Shown here: one piece after another, positions 22,785 to 29,980 of the stretch
Layout: each line of letters begins with the position of its first letter
Numbering within the stretch: position 1 is the first letter of the stretch
Virus record (IMG/VR): IMGVR_UViG_3300030099_004221
Location: 1-36,729 of that record
Direction: 5' to 3' (one strand)
Length of the DNA stretch: 36,729 nucleotides
DNA from: a virus
Notes under the pieces: generated by a model
What the model was told of the DNA's origin: nothing
Seen by the model: only the letters and a program-made list of their open reading frames with translations
Databases searched by the model: none
Made by a program: the position numbers and the translations under genes

Positions 22785-25700
22785 ATGTTCTTTAATGCTG
22801 GCCGAATGGGATTCAAACATTTCAGATCAGTAGTGACTCCGGGTGGACCAACCCCCGGTGGTGATACTTATTGTTTTGGTTTAACTGGTACGGAACACGT
22901 AGTGTTTGGTTTTGACAATTTCCCAGTCCCAGACAAACCAGCCTTTGCTTACATTTATGATTGTACAATGACATCTGAGTGCATAGATTACAACAGGCCG
23001 AGAACTTATCCACCGAATAATTGTATCGATAAAACCAGCGATGTTTATGAGGGCCCACCAGTAGGGATGCCTGATGAAGAGTTTTGTTCTTGTACGGGAG
23101 ATTATGTAAAAGGACTAAATTGTTTTTTCAAGAACATCGTTAATAGAATTTCTGCGAATTCTCAAAATCACCTTACGACTAATTGTGGAGCACCCCAAAA
23201 TGCGAACGCACAGGATCTGTGCGCCGTTGGTCCGGAGGACATATTTTGTAGGACTGGAGGACCGGATGATCGATTAAGTGATGAATGTTGCATAGAAACT
23301 GGAGTTAATTGTACGCAATTTGGACACACTTTCTGCATTCCAACTGAAGACGAAATGTGCGATTTTTGTTTCGGTGGTGTAACGGGAGATGCAATTCATT
23401 GCGGTATTAGCGTGCCTTACGTGTCACCTAATTGTCTATGCACCACCAGCACATGTGCCGAGGGTTGCCCGCAAAATTCCAACTGTGAACTCTGTGATGC
23501 CTCCGGATCATTGTCCTACTTAGGACCAGCAGGGCCCGGCGAAAACGGATGTCCAATTAATGTTGATATGCCAGAGTCTCCTTCAATTAGAGATCCTCTC
23601 TCTGAAACCCAAGGCGGGATCACGCCTCATTACTGCATCACTAACACTGGACATTTTGTGTCTGTTGAGGATTTTGGGCCTGGAATAACAAATACAAATC
23701 AAATCGATCCAAGTAGAATGATAAACATAACTGGAAATGATTGTGCTGGTTGTTCCAACTCTGCATATAAAGCGTTCTTTGCGTATATCACATATGAAGA
23801 GGGTGTTACTTTCTGTAATCTTTTCCTAACGCCGACCATTAGTGGTCCCTGTTCTCCTCCCACTTTCACTGAGACTGGGTGTACTTTTGCCTTAGCTGGA
23901 TTCACCGCACCGGGAAGGACGGAACAATTCCAATACCCAGAGTCAGACTATCTGCTTGAGTTTGGTTGCGGAAAGGGTTTGGTAAGATCCAACTGGAGCT
24001 CAGACCCGCTCGGATTGCCCTTCTTCGACGAGACCAAAAGAATTGATACTTCGTTGATTGATACATGTGGTATCAATCCCTGCGGGTGTTCTGACCCCCA
24101 AAATGATCTATCTGATAACGTTGGATTTACTGGTGGGGCTTGTAGAGAATTTATGAATGGTGAACCTTATATAGTTGGATCCGCTACGACTCGACACTAC
24201 GAACCTTACTTTTCGACATGTGATTCGATCCTCAACCAAGTCGGAGCAGACCCTCAACCCTCCAATACCGGAGATTTGGTGGTCAATCCAACTATCGAAA
24301 ATGCAAGAACTCCCTTTGCTAGAGAAGCCGTTAATAGAATAGGTGTCAGGTCAGAGGAGTTGTTCGACCTGCCAATAATTTCAACTGGAATAGCTAGATC
24401 TTTCTTTGCTCCTTGGACTGACAACTTCATAGACAGAGTTGCTATTAATGCCGCTTCACTTAGTGTTGCCAATGAGGGTGTCGCATTTAGTGTATATCCT
24501 GCGTCAAATTATCACAGTTGGTTTAGTGGACCCATGTTTGATATCATACATGGAAACAGTGACAGCTTCGCTTTCGAATCGCCGGTCGGTGCCATCGATG
24601 ATCAACTAAGATTTAGGGGGTCTATAACCCCACAAACCACTGCTCCCATAACGATCAGAGGTCAACAACACCCACAGTTATTTGGAAACTTTATTACACC
24701 CCCCGGTTTCTTTGGATACGCAAAGGAAGCTAGAGAAAACATAACAAATAGAGGATATATGAATAGTTGGGGGGCTGTAAAACTAAACGAGTTTTATCGT
24801 CAACCTGATAGTGTCTGGACAGGAGGAACCCTGCCATCTTTCAATGAAGTTTTGACGAACGGTATAGAAGCTCCGCCGAATCAGACACCCGGATCCGCTA
24901 ACCCATCAGCTACTCACCTACAATCTAACCCGATGGGACTCACTGGATATTGTGGGATGGGTTGGTGTTCGATGATAGGCAGACAGAACTGTTCTTGGTT
25001 AAACCCCAGATTTACAGTCTTAAGTAATTGGTTGTGGGTGGGGGCTGGTAACTCAGCAGCGTACAAGCCGGGCACTGAAAAATATGCCGGATCCACTTAT
25101 TGGACAAATGCAGAACTTGATAAAATCCAATCTGAACTCTTCGGGATCGGGGCCCCCGGTCTCCCAGATCGTGGGTTCGGTGGTGCCGGGATCGGTGAGA
25201 ACATCGAACCAATAACCGGTTCGGTCTTCCAACCGGAACAAAGAGTTTTCTCAGTAACGACGTTACTTTCCCAACTCCCTCGTTCAGATGACGAAGATGA
25301 TCATGGCCCCAGTGGTCTACCTACATCTCAATACCCATGTTATTACAGTGGTGCAAACTTCAGGCCCGAGTGGACAGTCGGAGATGGTGTTCGAAAATTT
25401 CAAATTGTCGAACGACTACAGGAACCAGCTGGGACTGGGCGCGGTGGGGAGAGATCAAATACTTGCCCACAAGAATTCAACGAGTCCGGCGGCGCCAACG
25501 ATGTGAATGGTACAGCTAGAGTTAATTATGGACTATTTAGAGACGCTACTAGACCATACGAACAAAACCAAAGATATCACGGCATGGATAGATGGGAATC
25601 AGATTCCGCAGTTGGTCATCGTGGTGGCCTACTAGGTTCTGATGTCGTGGATGGTATCATGCCCAGTCCTTCAATTCTATCCTACTACCCACTTAATATA

Positions 25701-27179
25701 GTGGGGGGATACCTTTATGCTGGTCCAAAAACCGTAGATACCTATGGTCAACCCACGGTCAGTCTGTCAGATCTAAATGAAGTGACCGGTATTGGTAATG
25801 CCAATGGATTTCTCTATGGTGGTTTTGGTAGGGATATATCTTGGAGACAAAAGGGCGATCGAAATGACAAAACTTTATACTTAAATCCCGATGGCAGTCA
25901 AGCCACCGGAGCAACCACTCCCGACTCAAATCAATCTGATCAATACAGTTCTCATCACGCCCAGAGACTTTACAATAGCGGATCGGATACAAATAGCGCA
26001 ACTACCGCTAAAGTTCTGGATCTCCCCTATCAGCAGACGGGTAAAGTTTTAGATATGATCAGTAATTGTGAGTACCGTGGATGGCAATACTTAGCTGCTA
26101 GTCACTGTCTGTTGGACATTTCCTCACAAGGTATTTCGACAATTAGTTCTAAGTTCGCAGGATGTACTGCTTTTTATAGACCGCCAAGCGCTGGATCTTT
26201 CCCTGCAAGTGATGGGTCAAACGCGACTTCAACTTACCAGTTCAACGGGAATGGTTGGTGGTATAGAACCCACGAACAGTTGAGTAGAGGTATTGACGAG
26301 TGTGGATGGACATCGGGTATCGGCCCGGCCGGGTGGGTTAAACATGAACACGGATGGTATCCGGACTATGATGTCACGGATGGGACCGTCCTATCCCAAC
26401 AAATGGAAACCGGGAAAAACGCGGGCGATGAAGGAGCGAATCTAGGAGACAATCGATATACACAACCGAACGCTGATTTTCTCAATTCCTCTAGTTCTAG
26501 TTTCTCAAGACATGTAAAAAACGATATCGGGGGTTTCGTTCCGGGCGAGGAGAGTTTAATCATACCATCCCAAGTGGGTAATGATAACTTAAATAATGGT
26601 TGGACTGCGTGTTCCATGAAGAGTCCATTCTCTGACTACCAAAGGCAAGCCACTGATACGCACTTCCCCCAAATTAACTCAGGATATTATCCAGTCTCCT
26701 CTGCTGGTGGAATTGAAATATTGAACGATACTAAGATGTTCGACGCTGTGTTTGCATGGAGAGACGGACTCTCAGCCGGATTTGGTGGTCATCCCGGTAT
26801 CGAAGCGGGTGGATACTTTACATTAATTTCCCAGAATGGTGACACCCTACAGATTAGGGCAACCGGCGGTGTCGCTAGTATGTTGGGAAGCACATTTTCT
26901 GACCCGATTAATTTGAATATTAGACCATATGATGCTTCCCTTGAGGTCTTTGGTTTTACAGGAGACGATGCAGACCTTATTTGCGCTACAAACGCTGATA
27001 TTGACAAACCATATCTTGGAGCGTGTAGTAGAATACACGACAAGACCAATGGTGGGTTCAATAGTAGAGTATACTTCTCCTCTTTTAGTGGGTCAGACTC
27101 GAATCAGGTCGCGGAAATCGATGACGTTATATGCACACTAGCGAGTCACGCTGCTCCGAATGGGATTACGGGTGCATAA
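22785..27179 (+). CDS. Very large cysteine-rich virion protein
   Basis: 1464 aa; ribosome-binding site GGAG 9 nt before the ATG. The first roughly 500 residues hold about 40 cysteines in small clusters (for example NCLCTTSTC, CPQNSNCELC, CGINPCGCS), suggesting many disulfides or metal sites. The central and C-terminal parts are Gly/Ser/Asn/aromatic-rich with few Lys, typical of extracellular phage fibre or baseplate-attached proteins. There are no collagen triplets, signal peptide or membrane segment. Size and a late-type promoter point to a tail or fibre component. I do not recognise the family; which end attaches to the virion is unknown. Confidence 0.75.
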   Translation: MFFNAGRMGFKHFRSVVTPGGPTPGGDTYCFGLTGTEHVVFGFDNFPVPDKPAFAYIYDCTMTSECIDYNRPRTYPPNNCIDKTSDVYEGPPVGMPDEEFCSCTGDYVKGLNCFFKNIVNRISANSQNHLTTNCGAPQNANAQDLCAVGPEDIFCRTGGPDDRLSDECCIETGVNCTQFGHTFCIPTEDEMCDFCFGGVTGDAIHCGISVPYVSPNCLCTTSTCAEGCPQNSNCELCDASGSLSYLGPAGPGENGCPINVDMPESPSIRDPLSETQGGITPHYCITNTGHFVSVEDFGPGITNTNQIDPSRMINITGNDCAGCSNSAYKAFFAYITYEEGVTFCNLFLTPTISGPCSPPTFTETGCTFALAGFTAPGRTEQFQYPESDYLLEFGCGKGLVRSNWSSDPLGLPFFDETKRIDTSLIDTCGINPCGCSDPQNDLSDNVGFTGGACREFMNGEPYIVGSATTRHYEPYFSTCDSILNQVGADPQPSNTGDLVVNPTIENARTPFAREAVNRIGVRSEELFDLPIISTGIARSFFAPWTDNFIDRVAINAASLSVANEGVAFSVYPASNYHSWFSGPMFDIIHGNSDSFAFESPVGAIDDQLRFRGSITPQTTAPITIRGQQHPQLFGNFITPPGFFGYAKEARENITNRGYMNSWGAVKLNEFYRQPDSVWTGGTLPSFNEVLTNGIEAPPNQTPGSANPSATHLQSNPMGLTGYCGMGWCSMIGRQNCSWLNPRFTVLSNWLWVGAGNSAAYKPGTEKYAGSTYWTNAELDKIQSELFGIGAPGLPDRGFGGAGIGENIEPITGSVFQPEQRVFSVTTLLSQLPRSDDEDDHGPSGLPTSQYPCYYSGANFRPEWTVGDGVRKFQIVERLQEPAGTGRGGERSNTCPQEFNESGGANDVNGTARVNYGLFRDATRPYEQNQRYHGMDRWESDSAVGHRGGLLGSDVVDGIMPSPSILSYYPLNIVGGYLYAGPKTVDTYGQPTVSLSDLNEVTGIGNANGFLYGGFGRDISWRQKGDRNDKTLYLNPDGSQATGATTPDSNQSDQYSSHHAQRLYNSGSDTNSATTAKVLDLPYQQTGKVLDMISNCEYRGWQYLAASHCLLDISSQGISTISSKFAGCTAFYRPPSAGSFPASDGSNATSTYQFNGNGWWYRTHEQLSRGIDECGWTSGIGPAGWVKHEHGWYPDYDVTDGTVLSQQMETGKNAGDEGANLGDNRYTQPNADFLNSSSSSFSRHVKNDIGGFVPGEESLIIPSQVGNDNLNNGWTACSMKSPFSDYQRQATDTHFPQINSGYYPVSSAGGIEILNDTKMFDAVFAWRDGLSAGFGGHPGIEAGGYFTLISQNGDTLQIRATGGVASMLGSTFSDPINLNIRPYDASLEVFGFTGDDADLICATNADIDKPYLGACSRIHDKTNGGFNSRVYFSSFSGSDSNQVAEIDDVICTLASHAAPNGITGA

Positions 27180-27182
27180 ATA
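27175..27182 (+). promoter_or_regulatory. Late-type promoter element CATAAATA
   Basis: Overlaps the stop codon of the large structural gene and lies 19 nt before ATG 27202. Confidence 0.55.
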
Positions 27183-27201
27183 AATTGAATTGGAGATTTA
27201 T

Positions 27202-27516
27202 ATGATTGTTAGAAATGTACAAGAGTTCGCTGAATCGTGTTCCAAGATAATTCATGTTCTTATTCCACAAGATTATGGAGTTATAAGTTCCATAATGAAA
27301 TACTATGTTGATGTATTGAAGAAATTCCCTGATGACACTGCTGCAGAGCAGAATGCAATGCACGTTTTATACGTTGGTGTTCATGAGTATCTAGATAAGA
27401 ATCAAGACAGAGCTTTAGCTCTTCTTCAACACTTGGGTGTCAATAAGATTGAGTTTTACAATGGTGAACTTCCTATCGGAGTTCTAGAGGTTCATTACGA
27501 AGAAGAACCGGTTTAG
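27202..27516 (+). CDS. Small unknown helical protein
   Basis: 104 aa from ATG 27202, chosen because GGAG lies 6 nt upstream; a TTG at 27190 would add four residues. Mostly helical (NVQEFAESCSKIIHVLI, ISSIMKYYVDVLKKF, AMHVLYVGVHEYLDKNQDRALALLQHLG) with an acidic end. It follows the large structural gene and may act as its chaperone or assembly factor, but this is only suggested by position. Its 3' end overlaps the convergent gene by 4 nt. Confidence 0.68.
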   Translation: MIVRNVQEFAESCSKIIHVLIPQDYGVISSIMKYYVDVLKKFPDDTAAEQNAMHVLYVGVHEYLDKNQDRALALLQHLGVNKIEFYNGELPIGVLEVHYEEEPV

Positions 27517-27902
27517 GGAATCAAACCGAAAACTGTGACCGATGCGGCTCGGAACCTATATGAACCATCTGCTGGTGGTATTGGTCTTACCACCACTTCC
27601 CCGGCGGCATGTCTTACACTTTTTAGGAGAACGGGCGTTCTTGGTGTTTTCCTGTTTTGAAGGAACCTTAGACCTTTTCCGCCGGCTGCAATGGTAGCTT
27701 GACCACCAATACTGGGGGCAGCGCTCCCTACGTAATCAGAGATTTCTCGTAATACTGCTTTACCGGCCGTGGGCATTTTGAATAGGATGGCTTGAACGTC
27801 TGCCGGTATATCAGAGCCACGCAGTTCATCTTGAACAGTTCCGCTGACAGCATGGACTGTAAGTTCTACAACGTTAGTGAATCTTTCTGGTGCGCTTCTC
27901 AT
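27513..27902 (-). CDS. Small beta-rich protein, paralogue 3 of a tandem set
   Basis: 129 aa. The core NVVELTVHA...DIPADVQAILFKMPTAGKAV matches the two upstream genes (AVELTI/AVEVTI, then P...KA followed by a hydrophobic strand). It carries an extra Gly/Arg-rich C-terminal half. Likely a small virion or decoration protein by context; function not known. Ribosome-binding site GGAAAA. Confidence 0.65.
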   Translation of the reverse strand: MRSAPERFTNVVELTVHAVSGTVQDELRGSDIPADVQAILFKMPTAGKAVLREISDYVGSAAPSIGGQATIAAGGKGLRFLQNRKTPRTPVLLKSVRHAAGEVVVRPIPPADGSYRFRAASVTVFGLIP

Positions 27903-27912
27903 GGTTATTTTC

Positions 27913-28191
27913 CTAGAATAACATTTCTATGGTCAGTTCTGCCGAACAAAATATAGATTCGGGTCTGAACGGTATGATTTTTCCATCGTCATCGTCCGCA
28001 TCTAATATTAGAGTCATTTGACTACTTTGAAAATTCATAATTAAAGCCGAGGCTGTGGTGGGGTGAATCTTGAATGCTTTCATCTTCGTAGGTAGTTTAA
28101 TTGAGGTGGTCCCAGCTGAAATGGTAAGTTCTACCGCCGAATCGTAGGCGATTCCGTCTTGTTTTGTTGTTGTGAGATCTAACGCCATCAT
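27913..28191 (-). CDS. Small beta-rich protein, paralogue 2
   Basis: 92 aa (88191-side ATG pair: 28191 or 28188; GAGG suits 28188 better). The core SAVELTISAGTTSIKLPTKMKAFKIHP is followed by predicted strands ending ELTIEMLF. It is similar in length and layout to the upstream paralogue, which ends RTIHYLF. Function unknown. Confidence 0.65.
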   Translation of the reverse strand: MMALDLTTTKQDGIAYDSAVELTISAGTTSIKLPTKMKAFKIHPTTASALIMNFQSSQMTLILDADDDDGKIIPFRPESIFCSAELTIEMLF

Positions 28192-28196
28192 TCACC

Positions 28197-28451
28197 TCAA
28201 AACAGGTAGTGGATTGTTCGGTTACTGGAACCGCCTGCTCTTATCTGGGAAGGTATGATGTTTGTTATCTGACCGGCTGTGGGTGATAACTCAATTTCCA
28301 CACCATTGTCAAATTTGATATCATAATCATCAGCAGTTGCAAAATAAATTGCTTTGGTGGTTGGGGGGACATCCGAAAAGGCACTGTTAGTGATGGTGAC
28401 TTCTACTGCGTTCGTATAATAATCTCTTCCGCCGATGGTACTGAGTGGCAT
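28197..28451 (-). CDS. Small beta-rich protein, paralogue 1
   Basis: 84 aa; ribosome-binding site AAAGGGA. The core NAVEVTITNSAFSDVPPTTKA is followed by IYFATADDYDIKFDNGVEIEL and a C-terminal RTIHYLF. It is the first of three tandem paralogues. The small all-beta layout fits a decoration or fibre-accessory protein, but no family is recognised. Confidence 0.65.
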   Translation of the reverse strand: MPLSTIGGRDYYTNAVEVTITNSAFSDVPPTTKAIYFATADDYDIKFDNGVEIELSPTAGQITNIIPSQIRAGGSSNRTIHYLF

Positions 28452-28453
28452 GT

Positions 28454-28741
28454 CTAATCCCTTTCACTGATTCCGCGAATCGCAATCGCGTTGTCTTGTA
28501 ATTGTTGTCTAATCCAAACAAGATCAGTCTTGATCTCTGCCAGGTTAGATTGAAGTTCTACTCGAAACTCCTCTGCGACACCAACTCGCGTTTCGAGTTC
28601 CCGTATGTCACCTTTGAGTGATTCGATTTCTAATGAGTAAGTTGCGTCTTTTACTGCTACTTGCCAGACAAGAGCTAAGAGAGTAAGCGCCCATCCCACT
28701 AGTGTTGCGACATTCGTCCTTGAACTACTTGATGATGCCAT
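28454..28741 (-). CDS. Small membrane protein with coiled coil
   Basis: 95 aa. Ser-rich N-terminus, one transmembrane segment (about residues 11-29, ATLVGWALTLLALVWQVAV), then a heptad-rich helix (YSLEIESLKGDIRELETRVG...EFRVELQSNLAEIKTDLVWIRQQL). This layout matches Rz-like inner-membrane spanins or small phage membrane proteins. It begins the operon of three beta-rich paralogues. GGGGAG precedes the ATG by 11 nt. A lysis role is possible but unproven. Confidence 0.65.
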   Translation of the reverse strand: MASSSSSRTNVATLVGWALTLLALVWQVAVKDATYSLEIESLKGDIRELETRVGVAEEFRVELQSNLAEIKTDLVWIRQQLQDNAIAIRGISERD

Positions 28742-28781
28742 TGTGTTTCATTCTCCCCATGAGTACTATATGTAGACAAAT

Positions 28782-28789
28782 TATTTATT
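28782..28789 (-). promoter_or_regulatory. Degenerate late-type element AATAAATA (minus)
   Basis: One mismatch; 41 nt before the start at 28741, back to back with the plus-strand TATAAATA at 28791. Confidence 0.45.
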
Positions 28790-28790
28790 C

Positions 28791-28798
28791 TATAAATA
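28791..28798 (+). promoter_or_regulatory. Late-type promoter element TATAAATA
   Basis: Exact consensus 30 nt before the ATG at 28829; drives the two lysine-rich multi-module genes. Confidence 0.75.
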
Positions 28799-28828
28799 AG
28801 GTAAACACCAAATCTGGAGTCCCTGCAT

Positions 28829-29980
28829 ATGAAATCCTTCCGTAATTACGTCAATGATCCCACCAAAAACCCAGAATACGATCCCGAACTCGCTGACATG
28901 AACATCGGTGAAGCAAAGTCTGATGTAAAGGTAGGTGATACTGTTCACCTCGGACATGGGACAAGGGGTGGTACTGGTGTCGTTGGTAGAGTCATTAAAA
29001 TTCAAGGTAACATGGTTCATATCAAGAACGACAAAGGTGACACATTCAAGGGCCCAATGAATCGTGTAAGTGTGAAGGAGTCCACTGAACTCGAAGAAGC
29101 AAAGTCCAAGGATATCGTCAAGGGTCTCACCGATATGGACGGCCCCTTCACCGTTGTTGCCATCAGAAACAAGAAGGTGATCAAGCAAGAAACCACCAAG
29201 ATGCGAAACATGCTTCCCGCCATCGTCAAGACGATGCGTAAGGATATCGGGCCTGGTGGCACCATCGCTATCGAGGATAAGAAGGGAACCATTCGCGGCA
29301 CCTTCAAGGAAGAAGTCGAAGAGGTTACCGAGAAGTTTGAGATGGAGTTTGCAGATAAAGAAACCGCTCAGAAGTTCATGTCTCAGATCGTTCGACTTCG
29401 ACTCGGTTCTGCCACTGGAACCAAGGACGGTAAGGTTACCGTTCACGGTCCACAACAGGCCGGCGTTGGTAGCCCAACAAGAGCTCACCAACAGATGTCA
29501 AAGATCATGAAGAAGTTCGGTGGTAAGATCATCAGTACCGACGAAGGTCCACGCATGAAGAAGGTCTTCGAAGCACCAAAGGTCAAGATCAAACTCGACC
29601 CCAAGAAGAAGATTGGATATGAGGTCAGGTCCGTTGGTCCCGGTGGTAAGACCACTGTCACCAAGAGAAGAGACATGCCCGGTAAGAAAGATGTCGGTGA
29701 AGCTAAAAGAGTTTATGGTCCCGGGCCCGATCCTAGAATCAAGAAACTATCCAAAGAGTCCAAAGCAGAACTTGCCATCATGGCGAACTCCTTCGGTCAC
29801 TCTGGTGGTCCTCATCTAGATGCAAACAATGTCACCGGAATAACCAAGAAGGCGGTCGATCTCTGCATCAGAGACGCAGAGAAAGCAATCAAGAATATGG
29901 GTCCAAAGATCCCTGCCAAATTCAAGAAGATGAGAGTGGACAATCTCGCTAAGTTGAAGAAGGAACTTGGTACTAAATGA
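28829..29980 (+). CDS. Multi-module basic protein with repeated prohead-protease-like sites
   Basis: 383 aa; GGAG ribosome-binding site. It begins MKSFRNYVND. Four [ILV]-x-E|A sites divide it: IGE|A (28/29), LEE|A (90/91), VFE|A (248/249), VGE|A (291/292); three are followed by AK. Module 2 (33-80) has a KOW-like layout (VKVGDTVHLGH...VVGRVIKIQG...VHIKNDKGDTF). Module 3 (91-248) has two alpha/beta units (PFTVVAIRNKKVI; FEMEFADKETAQKFM). The last module is Lys-rich and helical. The sites fit T4 gp21-type cleavage. I infer a head-internal polyprotein. The stop overlaps the next start (ATGA). Confidence 0.75.
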   Translation: MKSFRNYVNDPTKNPEYDPELADMNIGEAKSDVKVGDTVHLGHGTRGGTGVVGRVIKIQGNMVHIKNDKGDTFKGPMNRVSVKESTELEEAKSKDIVKGLTDMDGPFTVVAIRNKKVIKQETTKMRNMLPAIVKTMRKDIGPGGTIAIEDKKGTIRGTFKEEVEEVTEKFEMEFADKETAQKFMSQIVRLRLGSATGTKDGKVTVHGPQQAGVGSPTRAHQQMSKIMKKFGGKIISTDEGPRMKKVFEAPKVKIKLDPKKKIGYEVRSVGPGGKTTVTKRRDMPGKKDVGEAKRVYGPGPDPRIKKLSKESKAELAIMANSFGHSGGPHLDANNVTGITKKAVDLCIRDAEKAIKNMGPKIPAKFKKMRVDNLAKLKKELGTK

